From: Pogostemon cablin
Lineage: Eukaryota > Streptophyta > Magnoliopsida > Lamiales > Lamiaceae
Assembly (NCBI GenBank): GCA_023678885.1
Contig: CM042997.1
Span: forward strand, 25,364,064 to 25,428,063
Direction: 5' to 3'
Length of the DNA stretch: 64,000 nt
Shown: positions 21,946-33,858 of the stretch, piece by piece
How the letters are laid out: each line of letters opens with the position of its first letter
Numbering within the stretch: position 1 is the stretch's first letter
Notes under the pieces: model-generated
What the model was told of the DNA's origin: nothing
What the model saw: the letters and a program-made list of their open reading frames with translations, nothing else
Databases searched by the model: none
Made by a program: the position numbers and the translations under genes

Positions 21946-23202
21946 TATCAATTAATATTTTATTACATTAGATAGTACACACTTTTTAGCATAAATTTGA
22001 CATAAAATTAAAATATATTTATTAAAGAACTCAAAACAAAATGTCAATATTTAATTGATTTTTAAAACATATAATTAAATTTTCAAAATAAACATAGTTG
22101 TCAAATGAACATAACCTAAAAGTAAGGTATAACCTTGATGATAATATAAACATAAGCAAGTAATGTGGCCATGTCATGTGGCATGAGGAATAGTTTGTGA
22201 ATTATGGGAGTTAGACCATATTACTGTATTTATTTATTTATTTATTACACATTTATTTAAAAAGAAAGTATTTATTACACACGAGTGCATGTATCTGTCT
22301 TATTCACTCTATATATCAACCACTAATAGTTATGCCTTGCACCTTTGATTCGTAATCCCCAACAAATTCACTGTATTTTCAATACAACTCCATATGATTA
22401 AATATTGGGGTACTCACTACTAGTACATTAAAAACTCTTTTATCATTATAAGATATACAAACATAAAAAAATATTATTACTAACTACAAAAATATATAGT
22501 GATATTCTAATATTATCCTTACAATATGCTGCACATAAATGTTTATGTGCAGCATAAAAATTCGTGTGCAGCAAAAATGTGTGCAGTAAAAAAGTATGTA
22601 CCTATAAATAATTTTTCCTTAAATATTTAATGAATTACTAGAGGAAATTATACCAAATTGATTGAGAGCTAAAATAACTTCTAAATTATAGTATAATTAG
22701 GACAAGAGAAAAAGTAATGTAGTAAGATAAAAATGAGGAAAAGAGAAAATAAGAAAATAATTGCTAAAAAATACAGCACCACAGACAATATCAAAATTTA
22801 CATTTACATAAGCTATGTTAATAGGGTTTCTTCTTGCTCTAAATTATGTGGTCCTCTTCCAATTCTATATATCTTATGTATTGCTAAGAATTTAAATTAA
22901 AATGAAATTATAGTGTTTATATCGTAAACCTAGTTCACAAGTACCCCTTCCAATTCTATAACTTATGTATTGATACGAATTTAAATTAAAGAGGATCATA
23001 AGATTTATATCATAAACCTGGTTCACAAGAGACCAAACTCATTTTTAAGATGGTTTTTAAAGTTATTTTATGGGTATATTTAATATACTACTCAATATAG
23101 TATTGATTTGATAAAAATAAATTATTCCGTTATATGTAGCATGAGGTATTCAAAAAAAAAAACTAAATTTAAATTGGTAAAGTGGAATTTAACTTATGAG
23201 TG
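21946..23202. other. AT-rich intergenic region
   Basis: Contains the perfect hairpin at 22525-22556 and two imperfect copies of a TTCCAATTCTATA-centred motif at about 22856-22905 and 22945-23000. No gene. Confidence 0.45.
22525..22556. repeat. Perfect 15-bp inverted repeat, 2-base loop
   Basis: TATGCTGCACATAAA, then TG, then its exact complement. The GTGCAGCA motif recurs twice downstream (22564-22590). Confidence 0.85.
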
Positions 23203-23375
23203 ACTCTAGGTGCATCTAGTGCACCGGTGCACCCCATGACTTATAAGTATAATAATGGGAGTAGTGGGTGGTTTTATTGTTTAAAAAATTAATTATATTA
23301 TTTTATGTAACGGTGTAGATTAAACTAAAATCTAATCTAATGATTAAGATTGTTCAGGTGCACCCAAGTTAGACT
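23203..23375. mobile_element. Small MITE-like element, GTGCA-terminated family, copy 2
   Basis: Left end GAGTGACTCTAGGTGCATC, right end GGTGCACCCAAGTTAGACTC, which is close to the complement of the left end. The internal order matches 16900-17092. Confidence 0.6.
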
Positions 23376-23944
23376 CATTAATTATAATCGTTTCTTTTGG
23401 TTAAAAGTTTCACCCATAAAAAAAATGATAGATCAATCTGGAATCAGAAATAGTCAAAATTGAACCGAAATGACTATATTATGATTAAGTTCCAGTTCCT
23501 TATTTCATATCATCGGAACTGGCGATTTCGATTCTGAACTTATAATTATCTTTTTAAAAAATCATGATTTGAAACTTTTAAAAGAAAAATAAAAAATCAT
23601 CGATTCCTAAATTCAAATCATGACCAAAACTGTCCTGAGAACGGGAACTGAAACCACTCTAAGATCGGCTCAATTTCAATTCCTCGTTTTCAAGACCAGA
23701 TAACTTTGTACTGGCGTGCATGTTTATGAAAATTTATACTCGTATAATTGGAAAGTGTCAATGTCATAGCAGAACAGAGATGTATGCATACGTCAAAATG
23801 GTTTAATCTTGTCATTTTTATAATTTGTCAGAAATTCGAATGCATGCATTTTGTGTATTCCCTAACAAGAATATGGTCGATGCATTCATCAAACTAAAAT
23901 AATAGTATATCAAAATTGCAATCACCCATAACCATAAGAGCATG
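23376..23944. other. Intergenic spacer with a degenerate GAACCG-type stretch
   Basis: Between about 23425 and 23705 there are scattered GAACTG/GAACCG/CAGTTCC motifs in both orientations, as in eroded hAT-like MITEs. Ends could not be defined. Confidence 0.35.
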
Positions 23945-24811
23945 ACTCACTACAAAAAAAAGTTTTGATTAGAGACCAAAATTAGAGACGGTGTGTTAGC
24001 CGTCTCCATTTGAGACGGCTTTTGAGACGGCTTTTTAGAATTAGAGACGGCATTCTCATTGACTATTGGTCAATAACAACAAATTTAATATTGAGACGGT
24101 ATTAGAAACGGTTTCACGTTGAGACGGTATTATTGACGATTTTTTCCGTCTCAATTAGAGACGATTTCTTACCGTCTCTAATTTGAGACAGTATTAGAGA
24201 CGGTTTTAAGTTGTGACGATATTAGAGACGGTTTTCTTCCGTCTCAATTAGAAACGGAATTTTTCCGTCTCTATTTGAGACGGTTTTAGAGATGGAATGT
24301 ATCTATAGGCTAGAGAACCGGATCATGTAATTTTGAGACGGTTTTCAACCATTTCAATTATTGAGACGGATGCAAAACCGTCTCAATTTGAGACGGTATT
24401 AGAGACGATTTTAAGTTGAGACGACATTAGAGATGGCTTTTTGCCGTCTCAAATTAGAGACTTTTTTTGCCGTCTCAAACTATTGATGGTTCATAATTGA
24501 GACTGTATTTGAGACGATTTTCTTTCGTCTCTAATTGAGACGGTTTCTAACCGTTTCAATTATTGAGACGGATGCAAACCGTCTCAAATGTATTAGAGAC
24601 GATTTTAAGTTGAGACGACATTAGAGATGGCTTTTTGCCTTCTCAAACTATTGATGGTTCATAATTGAGACTGTATTTGAGACGATTTTCTTCCGTCTCT
24701 AATTGAGACGGTATTTAGCTGTCTCTAAAGCCCTCTCTAAAGCCCTTCATGAACAGAAATAAGTGTATGTATACATATATAGTGTAATGAATATATAATG
24801 AGAATAACTTC

Positions 24812-24876
24812 TAGCAAAGTTGGCATACATGATGCCTATAAGGACTCCCAATGCCTACAAGTCCGGGTTCAAATCC
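24812..24876 (+). other. tRNA/SINE-like internal promoter boxes inside the CACTA element (pair 1)
   Basis: TAGCAAAGTTGG at 24812-24823 fits the RNA polymerase III A-box consensus TRGCNNAGYNGG at all positions, and GGTTCAAATCC at 24866-24876 fits the B box GGTTCRANNCC. The flanks do not fold into a tRNA acceptor stem, so this is a relic or SINE head, not a tRNA gene. Confidence 0.5.
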
Positions 24877-24952
24877 TCTTCAAGGCTTGAAATTACAATA
24901 TTCCTATAAATTAAAATAAATAAAAAACATCTGGCGAAAAAAAAAATGATGT

Positions 24953-25006
24953 TGGCCTGGTGGTCTCGAGCCTCAGTCGGGGGCATGGCAGCCATGGTTC
25001 AAACCT
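24953..25006 (+). other. tRNA/SINE-like internal promoter boxes inside the CACTA element (pair 2)
   Basis: TGGCCTGGTGGT at 24953-24964 is A-box-like, and GGTTCAAACCT at 24996-25006 matches the B box at 10 of 11 positions. Start-to-start spacing of 43 bases is tRNA-like. No cloverleaf recognised. Confidence 0.4.
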
Positions 25007-25380
25007 TAATCCGTTCATTTTTGCAAAGCTAGCAGTTAGAGAGGGCTTTGGAGATGGTAAAAACCGTCTCTAATTGAGACGGTAAAAAATCGTCTCTAAT
25101 ACCGTCTCAAATTAAATCGATCGGTCCGGTTTACAACCGTCTCGAATACCGTCTCAAAATTAAGACGGTAAAAAAGCCGTCTCTAATACCATTTCAAATT
25201 AAACCGACCGGTCCGGTTTACAACTGTTTCAAATACCGTCTCAAAATAAATCCGTCTCTAAAGTCGTCTCTATTCTAGCTACGCACGACGGCCAAAAAAT
25301 CGTCTCAAAAACCATCTCAAACCATTAAAAGCTGTCTCAAAAACCGTCTCTATTCAATGTTTTTTTTTTTTTTAGTGACT

Positions 25381-26023
25381 ACAATATTACGATTTAAATT
25401 TCTCCTTTTTTTATTATTTTGTTTCCTTTTATTTTTTATATACAGTATCCATAAATCATAAAAGTGAAATTACAATTACAATAATAAAATTAACTTTAAA
25501 ATTTAAAAATAAAATATGTTCTAAATTACAAGGGTGGAATTAAAATCCTATTATTAAAATTAATCCTAAACTATAGGATAAATGTCTTAAATTACGGAGG
25601 TAAAATTATACTAGTTATTATATACTTAAAATTAACACTAAACTCCTAAGGATATTAAATTTTAGGGACAAAATAAACTACCAGAGTTAAGTATACCCTA
25701 AATGAAATCACAATTATAATCTTAGAATTAACACTAAACACTAATTATAAATAGTATTACTACGGCAAAATGCTGTATATCACAAAGTTCCTCGAAGGAT
25801 AAAATACGTCGTATAACTAGTATGGTTAAAAATTAAATATATTATTAAAATTATAATTAACAATTATTTAAATAAATGAAAGATAATACACAACTGGGCT
25901 GTTAATTAAAAGGGGACCGTCGGTCCTAAATGAGATTCTGATGCCGCTGATGGCATCCTAGTTTTAGTCTTACCATAATGAGGGTTATGCTTAAAATAAT
26001 TTTTTTTAAAATATTATAGGATA
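25381..26023. other. AT-rich intergenic spacer
   Basis: Loose recurrences of AAATTACAA..TAAAATTA..TTAAAATTAA between about 25460 and 25770 suggest an eroded tandem repeat. No gene. Confidence 0.4.
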
Positions 26024-26297
26024 AATTAAAGACAAAGTCTATTGTGACTTGTGAGACGTTATAATTTACATGAGATGGTTTGTGACACATGTTAAAATAT
26101 GTTTATTATTTAGATAAAATATGTTTAATGGTTGTTAAAGTTTTTTTTTTTAAGTATGTTGGATTATGCATTAAAGTTTGATTGACATACTTTAACTACA
26201 AATAAATATATTTTATCTATACAATAAGTATACTTTAGTGATTGATCGACTCATCTCACACACATCTCACAAATAACTGGTCTCATAAGAGAAACGC
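26024..26297. mobile_element. MITE-like element, family shared with 33596-33858, copy 1
   Basis: Starts GACAAAGTCTATTGTGAC and ends CTCATAAGAGAAACGC. Shares GATAAAATATGTTTAATGG, GACATACTTTAACTACAAAT and TGATCGAC with the second copy in the same order. Confidence 0.6.
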
Positions 26298-26373
26298 TTC
26301 TATTCTATCGATGTGTTCGTAATTTTATTTTTCGCTTAAATTTAAGGATATAATTTTTGTTGTAAATAAATAT

Positions 26374-26586
26374 AATTGGGCAAGTCTTGTTTGAGATCGT
26401 CTCACGGTGAGACCATTTTATGCTTTCGTAATAATTATTATTTTCGCTATAAAATGTATCACTTTTAATTTATAATATAAATTATTAATGAAATAACATT
26501 ATCACTTTTTATTAATTGAGTATCACTTTTCAATATAAAAATTATCATTTTTTATTCGTCTCGCGTAAACAATGAGACGTCTTTGG
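26374..26586. mobile_element. MITE-like element of the GAGACCGTCTCACG family, second copy
   Basis: Left GTTTGAGATCGTCTCACGG, right GCGTAAACAATGAGACG. The interior matches 17139-17350 (TATCACTTTTCAATATAAAAA and neighbours). Confidence 0.62.
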
Positions 26587-29500
26587 TATATTATTGGAAT
26601 TCGAATACAAACTATCTTCATTACATAAGAAGTTCATGATGAACATAAATAAATCCAATTATCTTGAGGAACTTTGTCATAATTAATTTGAATTTGAGTT
26701 GCCATAAATAGAACGCCTTTTGTTTGGTTCTTCCCCATCAACATCTTGTCCCCCATTTTCGTACTTTTTAATGTAGAAAGCATTTATTTTGAAGGGTTTG
26801 GTATGAAATCTTACAAAAAGCTTCGAAATTAGGCCAAATTATTAACCAATATCACGTTATAAATAAACAAATCACTTAGTGTAAATTAATGAAAAGTAAC
26901 AGTGATATAGAAAATTATATCATGAATTCGTAATTAATAAAAATAATAATATTTTTAGCGAAAAATGATAATATATTTAACAAAAACTAATAACTATTTA
27001 AGAAAACCTACAAACGATCTCACGTAACGATGTCAAGCAAGTGTTATCGATAAATCAATACTCCCTTCATCTTGAAAAACCATCCAAAAATATTACAAAA
27101 ATAGTATGCACGGTTAAGAAGATGCTTCACATTTACTATTCCATGTTGTTTAAAAAAAATTATTTGACCAACTTTATTGATTTTAAAGCTATTTTAGTTT
27201 TTTTTAGGTAATAAATATAGCGTAAAATAAGTATTATAAGTGTGAAAAAATTAGTGACAAATTTAAAATTAAAGTAAATTTTAAGGTTATTGGATAAATG
27301 TTTGTTTTCTTTGGGATGAAGGAGACAAACGAATGAGGAAAATGTGCCACCAGAACAGGAGTACATATATTAATATTACTATTTTGAGTAACTCAATAAA
27401 AATATAATTGAATGTAAACTAATAAAGTGCAAAATAATGTGGCATTTTTACAATGTATGATATGATATTGTAAGGCTATTACTATTATATATACCCCTTC
27501 CATCCACACCTCCTTTGCTAAATGTTATAATCATTATAAAATATCTGGAAAGGAGAAAATAATATGCATACATTGAAGGAATAGCGTGGTTTGAAGAAAT
27601 TTTATATATAATTAAGGTTTTTATTATCAAATACTCTCTCTTTATTTCTTTAATTTAAAGCTCTAAATCATAGTACACCCTCACAAGCCAACCCATAATA
27701 TAGTGTATCTAAATCACACCCCTCATATTGGACATTGCAGGAAAGATCACACACTAAAGCCAACAATTTAGAATGTAGTGAATGACAAACTCACATGAAG
27801 ACAGCCCCCATCTACCCATGGCCTCATTTCTCTGGATTCGTGCTTTCTGTTTCTGTTGAACATGGAAACATCGTCTTTACACTTCGGAACCAAACAGTGA
27901 TCACACATAATACTGAAGATATACTTGTCTATTCTAAATATAATTGTCGATCGAAGAAATTACGTACCAAACATACAAGTAGAGTTAGAAACTATAAACA
28001 TGAACCTGCAATGACAGAAGAGGAGGAAGGTTAGGACTTAGCTTAATAAATGGAATTACAGACGATGAGAAGTACAACAAACATCATAAACTACATATCC
28101 AGGAAAGTAACGCCTGTCCAAACACCACAGAAAAATTCTCAAGGAAAGAGAGAGATTCACGTCTGAATCATTTTCGAATAAGTACAATATAATTACGTAT
28201 TTCTGCAGACAACGAACATGGCTAAGAAAATAAGACGAGATTTACAACAAAAGAAGTCAGGTGGTGATGCAACAAAAAAGAAGCACAATGGCAAAGGTAA
28301 ATTATAGCTTTAAGATCTTTCCAGTGTTCATTCATCAAGTTGCACTTCAGAATTTGAAGTTCACTATGCCAAAAGATCTCTCAGTTGAGTGTTAAATTCA
28401 TTCCCCATAAAGACTCTATTGCTCATAAATGTGATCTAAATCTTATATTTTTCTTTTCAATTGATCATAGATGTGATCTAAACTTGCAGCACAGTACCTA
28501 CAAAATGTCTTGCGATCAATTACAACTCTCTAAGCTGTACATCGGCCGATCAATTTAACAAACCCTATATAGAAAGGTAGTAGCTCGCTCCTGAACTAAA
28601 AATTTGATACTCATAATCCTAGGCAGTCGGTAATCTATGAACTACTTAATGCAGCTAAAGTGGGGTAGTCTAGACGTATGGCAATATTCTGAGTCTACCA
28701 AGAGAGCAGCCAGTATCTTAAATCATGGACATCTCAACAAGGACTAGAGAAAGTTAAGATCATGGTACACTCCAATCCTGTGCAGTGACAGCCATGTAGT
28801 CAAACCGTAAGATAATTTAGCAGCAGATACGGCGACTATGGGACAAGCAGTGCTGAAGTAGGAGGTGAAAACGTCTAATTTCTTAGTTGAATCGCTACCG
28901 ATAAGTAACTATTTTGGCTTCCACTACATATCAGACATCATGGGAATTGATTAACTGTTCTTCTAATAATCTAACCAAACTAAAAATGCAGATTTTGGTT
29001 TCCGTTGTCTCCCGCTGTCTCAACTATTTCTTCGTGCAACACATCCATCAGATACTTTTTCAAGATAGAACTCAGGAACCTAAGACGGAAAAAATAACCA
29101 ACCGACGAAGATTTTAGGAGGTAGAACACATCATGAAGTAGAATAATTGGTGCATTGTTGAAAAATTATACACTGCCCTGAACAACAAGAGAGAAAATAA
29201 AGAAACTAAAAGTACTGCATGGACAATATAGGTTAGGAAAAAGGGTCTCCATAGAAAATCAAATACTAAGGGCTCCCAGCCAAATAGCAGAGGACAAAGA
29301 CTCTTAAAGCAGCATACAATGGCTGCAAGCATCCAACTACTGGAGAAGTAGAGCAGATACACCGAATGGCAAAAACTATAAAGATTGAACAAACTTGGCT
29401 ATCTTACATCCTATCAATCAACAGACAAAACAACTACCATAAGAAATAATTATACATATATTTCCATGAGGATCAAGCCAGCCACAAAAAGAAATGAAGA

Positions 29501-30044
29501 AAAATTATTTTTGGCAGTGCAAATCATACCAATCCATAAAATAGTTTGTCTTCTGTCTATACAAAGATAATATGCCATTAATCTCATAAGTGGGTACAAG
29601 TGAAACCTAAGAACAAGCTCAGATTGAATACAAACCCACTCTCAATTCATTAGAAATGATAGGCATCAACTTCATTTGGCCATTAAAGCTACACTAAGAA
29701 TATAAATCACAAAATGCCCATATCAGATCATGTGAAACTGTAAAAAAATAAACAATTTCAGATCTCAGAAACAATGCTTATACAGAATTACAATCTCTTC
29801 CAATGTCATAAAAAGATTTCAGGAATGATCTGCAATACAGAAGAAATTGTAATTTGCTCACAGAAAATCTATGTACATATATATAGCAATTCAGTTCATA
29901 TAGCAATAGAAGGGCACCAAGAGTTCAATTCAACCATGAATACTCCATTAGAGCTCGCTTTAATACAAGCTATATACACAAACTTCATCATAAAGTCACA
30001 ATCTTGATTCTTGAGCACAAGGTTTAAACACATTAAAGCTTACA
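26587..30044. other. Long gene-poor region downstream of the C2-domain gene
   Basis: A degenerate relative of the GAGACCGTCT family lies around 26840-27045. From about 27780 to 30040 base composition is less AT-rich and simple repeats are rare, as in transcribed or decayed genic sequence. I found no ORF with homology or codon bias. One lysine-rich stretch at 28209-28296 is bracketed by good splice signals (CTGCAG before, GGTAAAT after) but has no neighbouring exon I can support. The 3'UTR of the C2 gene should lie at its right end. Confidence 0.4.
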
Positions 30045-30953
30045 TCAATATTCACTTCGATATTCGCCATAACGATCATCCCTTGCAGTTGAAGCCAAAT
30101 CATTCTCCACTCTCTCGGCAGCATTCTGATCATCGTATTTAATACCTTCCTCCACTGCGAGTCCTCCAAGAACTCCAGCCAGTGCTCCCACTCCTAAATT
30201 TGCTCCTAACCCTGATTTCCCAACACTTCTCTTGTGGTAATCATGCGGAGTGTAGTCCACCGGAGCACTCGGCCCTGGCCCGCCGTAGCTCGACTGTGAA
30301 TGTCGCTCAAAAAACGGCCGAGGATCCGGCGGAGGCGAGTAGTAAGACGAATAATACCCTGAGTGGGGATCCGAGTATGAGTAGTACGGTTGCTGAGACG
30401 GCAGGGGAGGCGGAAGAGTAGAATACGGCGGCGGAGAGTATCCCCTGTACGGCAGGGGAGGAGGAGGGGCAGAGGAGTAATAAAAACTGGTCGGAGGAGG
30501 GGCAGGATGGTAATTCTCCAAAGGTCGTTCAATTACGCCGATCTTGAGGCGGATCTTACCGTGAGGACGTCCGGAGGGGCGGAGGAGTTCGAATGTCCTG
30601 AGTCGGATCGCCGAACTATCCGAGTCAGAAAGAACACTTCTGAGTTCAACTCGGACGGTACCAACCAAGGGTTTCGGCGTCTCCAAGGGTTTCGAGTGGA
30701 AGATTTCCAGTGTAAGCGTGGAGTCTCTGGGGGCGGAGGTGAGGGGCAGAACGAACCGCTCGTTCCAAACAGGTCGAGTAGAGCCGGAATCGTCGGGCTT
30801 GGTTGCCTGACGGCGCTCCGGGTCGACCCATACGATGACGTAGGGCTTGAGATCGCCGTTCTTCCAGTTGACGTTCTTGAGGTGCTTGGCGGAGACGATT
30901 GTCAGTTCGAGATCGTAGAGTCTCGCCGGCGGCAAGGCGTTGGTGATGGACAT
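30045..30953 (-). CDS. C2-domain protein with Pro/Tyr-rich linker and Gly-rich tail (SRC2/CaLB-like)
   Basis: A 302-residue single-exon protein. Residues about 10-140 form an N-terminal C2 domain (L-E-L-T-I-V-S-A-K-H-L-K-N-V-N-W at the first strand, K-P-Y-V-I-V-W-V-D-P in the second, P-V-W-N-E-R-F). C2 domains bind membranes, often with calcium. Residues 150-235 are rich in Pro, Tyr and Ser. Residues 248-271 (G-L-G-A-N-L-G-V-G-A-L-A-G-V-L-G-G) are a Gly/Ala-rich hydrophobic stretch that could insert in a membrane. The C-terminus is acidic. The layout is that of plant SRC2-like and At1g07310/At1g04540-type proteins. The ATG at 30953 begins directly ahead of the C2 fold. No TATA box identified upstream. 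Confidence 0.88.
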   Translation of the reverse strand: MSITNALPPARLYDLELTIVSAKHLKNVNWKNGDLKPYVIVWVDPERRQATKPDDSGSTRPVWNERFVLPLTSAPRDSTLTLEIFHSKPLETPKPLVGTVRVELRSVLSDSDSSAIRLRTFELLRPSGRPHGKIRLKIGVIERPLENYHPAPPPTSFYYSSAPPPPLPYRGYSPPPYSTLPPPLPSQQPYYSYSDPHSGYYSSYYSPPPDPRPFFERHSQSSYGGPGPSAPVDYTPHDYHKRSVGKSGLGANLGVGALAGVLGGLAVEEGIKYDDQNAAERVENDLASTARDDRYGEYRSEY

Positions 30954-31497
30954 GGAGTGAGGGAGGCGGTTAGGTGGCGTTAGATAACGTGCGCCGCGTA
31001 CAGCGGGGAGGGGAAGAGTGCGCAGGATTATTATGGAGAGAAATTAGAGATTTTTTGCCCTTTTTTTTATTTGAAACAGTTAGCAAATGGATCGGGTGAA
31101 AAGTTTCATACGTGGACATTGGACCTCATATAAAATATTAAAAATGTTAAACGGGCCAGCTCTAACGAACTTCGTCCTAATAAGATTTTAAGTTAATCGG
31201 GTTTATTTAAACGGCCTGCGTAAGGGTGAATCTAACCTTAACAAGCTTCAGACTATATGGTACCCTAACAAGCTTCAGACTATATGGGTCGAACTTGCAG
31301 GCTGAATAATATAAATATTTAAAAAATTATAAAATTAAATTTGCTATAAATAATACAATAAATTCAAAATTAATTCATACATTATTTAGAATTTGAGATA
31401 ATTAAAATTAATACATACAAAATATTATTGTTAAAACATATAATTTAATATTTTTTGTGATAATTAAATTAATTATAATATATTTATTCAAGTATTA
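30954..31497. other. Upstream region of the C2-domain gene
   Basis: GC-rich for about 70 bases next to the ATG, as expected for a 5'UTR and promoter, then AT-rich. A short direct repeat TAACAAGCTTCAGACTATATGG occurs twice at about 31238-31285. Confidence 0.5.
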
Positions 31498-31721
31498 CTC
31501 CCTCCGTCCGCCATAGAAAGATTCATTTGCTTTTTGCACGTGAATTAAAGAGTATTATTATTTAATGTAATGGATATTTGTATTAGTGGGTGTGTGGGGC
31601 CCATTTTTAGTTGTATTAATGAGTGCGTGTGGGTCTCATGTATGTAGAAAAATAAAATGAAATCCTTGGGGGCGGACACCCAAAATGGAAAAATAAGACT
31701 TTTTGAGGCGGACGGATGGAG
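31498..31721. mobile_element. Stowaway-like MITE
   Basis: Begins CTCCCTCCGTCCGCC and ends GGCGGACGGATGGAG, flanked by TA (31496-31497, 31722-31723). It lies about 540 bases upstream of the C2 gene's ATG. Confidence 0.88.
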
Positions 31722-33595
31722 TATTTTATTTATTAGAGAAAATAATTGATTAGAGTAAATGAAAGAGATGAAAATTAAAAGATGATAAGAGTTTGTCCAA
31801 TGATGGGTTGGAGGTAGTGTGGGAGAGGCGTGTTTGATGTATGAGTGTTAAAAGTAGATTAAACATAATAATAATAACTCTCAGTCCTATGGACCGGCTC
31901 GATTATTCTGCGGGCCACCCCTATTAGCCCATGGGCTAATCGGTTCGGATCAAAAAAGTCGAAATGTTAAACGGATCCAAATTTATTAACCTTAACTCTA
32001 GTTTTTTTAGGGTTAATTGGGCAGGACTCAAGGTTTGCGGGCTTTTTATTAACTTTATAAAATACTCATTTTACATTTTCTCCATTCGTCCGTTTCACAA
32101 TATCTTTCGATCTCTCAAACAAATAAATACTCCTAAAATTTTATTTAATAATTTCAAAAGTTACTTTAATTTTAAAATTTTCACTCTTTTTTCACACGCA
32201 TAACATTACTTTACACTTTATTTATTACATAAAAATACTAAAATATCTCCCAAAATTAATCAAGTTTGTAAAAAAAAAAAGAATAAACATAAATCTTAAA
32301 CAAAATCAGGATTTACACTGTAAATGCGGTTCACAAGAGACTAACTCATTTAAAAATAATAGTCTCTTAGACTCTTTCTAAATTTTATTTATTTCGTTTT
32401 AAATATCTTTAAAAAAAATTCACCTCTCCAAAAAAATATAAAATAAAAACAATCACATTTTCTTATACACTTAAAAAAAAATCTCCCTTACATAATATAC
32501 CTAACATCCTTTATCATTTAATCCCTACTCCCTTCATATCATTTCACTATTTACATATTTCAAATTTCAACGTCTACTTTCAATCATTATATTTTTCTTT
32601 TTGCTACACTAAATAATTAATATATATTTTAATGTGACTCACACACAACACTAATATAGTTATCTATTCGTATTATTTTTCAATCCACTACATATTAAAA
32701 TACTATATTTCTTAATCTTAACTTAAAAATTAAAAAGAAATGAAAAAATGAATATCTATTGTAAAAAATTGTCATAATACCCTTAAAAGGAGTATTTTTT
32801 ATTTTTCTTTAATTTACGTACGAAAATAAAGAAGAAAATTATTATTAGCCAAGGGAGCAATGATACTACTTTTTACTCAAATCAAATAATCATTTGAAAA
32901 AAAGAAAAAAAAGCATGCAATAAAGATTCAAATTCAACATGATATGATCGTCATAATCATGTTTTTTTGTAGTAGCTAGGACCTATTTGCCTTTTAATAA
33001 TAACATCTAAGTTAGTCTATTATTACATCTATAAAAAAAAATTTAGACAAAATCAATCCCATAAACTCCCAAATTTAAAACACTTTATGTTGTCCATTTA
33101 GTTAAGAATACATTTTTTAACTCGTTTTTATAAATTTGTATCCAAAATACTTAGTGATTCGATTGTATTTTTAATTATGTTAGAGGAAAAAAATTATTTA
33201 GAAAAATGAGATGAATAGAAAAAAAAAAGACAAACATGCATAAAACGAGTTAAATAAAAACTGAGTAGAAAAAAAGAAAATTGGTCAAATAGGCAAAATA
33301 AAATGCACGAATAACGAGCCATAGTATTCTTGTCGACCTATTTTAAAACAAAAAATATATATATATATAAGTTGAATAAAATAAAAATTTTGAGTAAGTT
33401 AAACAAAATATAAATTGAATAGACAAAAAATTGGTCGAATATAGATACATAGCATCCTCGTCGACAAATATTAAAAACTTAAAAAATATAGACCGAATAG
33501 AGTCAAAAAATTTTGAGATGATTGAGTAAAAAATAGGTCAAATAAAACAAAAGTTCGAATAATATTCTCATTGAAAAAAATTTAAAACAAAAAAG
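31722..33595. other. AT-rich intergenic region
   Basis: MITE-like wording at about 32065-32290 and 32375-32860 (decayed). From about 33100 to 33560 there are loose repeats of GTTAAATAAAAA/GAATAGAAAAAA with a GGTCGAATA motif. No gene. Confidence 0.4.
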
Positions 33596-33858
33596 ACAAA
33601 GTCTCTTGTGAGACGTTAGTTATATGAGACGGTTTGTAAGACGTGTTAAAGTATGTCTATTATATAGATAAAATATGTTTAATGGGTGTTAAAGTATGTT
33701 TTCTAAATTATGATGGATGATGAATTAAAGTATGGTTTTTAGATGTTATAATATAATTTATTATTGACATACTTTAACTACAAATAATCATATTTTACTT
33801 ATATAATAAGCATACTTTAATAATTGATCGACCCGTCTCATAAGAGAGTGTCTCGAAA
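33596..33858. mobile_element. MITE-like element, family shared with 26024-26297, copy 2
   Basis: Starts GACAAAGTCTCTTGTGAGAC and ends GTCTCATAAGAGAGTGTCTC, so the ends are partly inverted. Interior blocks match copy 1 in order. Confidence 0.62.

Larger units (their letters stand above)
23948..25377. mobile_element. Non-autonomous CACTA (En/Spm-type) element, 1430 bp
   Basis: Starts CACTACAAAAAAAAG and ends TTTTTTTTTTAGTG, with the 3-base TSD ACT at 23945-23947 and 25378-25380. Dozens of GAGACGGT/ACCGTCTC motifs in both orientations fill the subterminal regions (about 23985-24735 and 25035-25355), the arrangement bound by CACTA accessory proteins. Within the left array, a block of about 201 bases starting at 24363 is duplicated at 24564. 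The centre (24740-25030) lacks these motifs and holds two tRNA-promoter-like box pairs. No transposase ORF, so it depends on another copy. Confidence 0.93.

Noticed and set aside
24812..24890. A tRNA gene
   Set aside because: Boxes A and B match, but the flanks cannot pair into an acceptor stem and the T-arm is incomplete.
23985..25355. A CRISPR-like repeat array (regular GAGACGG motifs)
   Set aside because: Spacing is irregular, motifs occur in both orientations and CACTA ends with a TSD enclose them; this is plant nuclear DNA.
29114..29392. 92-aa hydrophobic minus-strand ORF
   Set aside because: T-rich antisense composition produces Phe/Leu runs; no start context, homologue or domain recognised.
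30182..30983. Plus-strand frames of 79 and 197 aa and minus-strand frame of 108 aa
   Set aside because: They overlap the C2-domain gene; Arg- or Pro-rich composition mirrors its codons.
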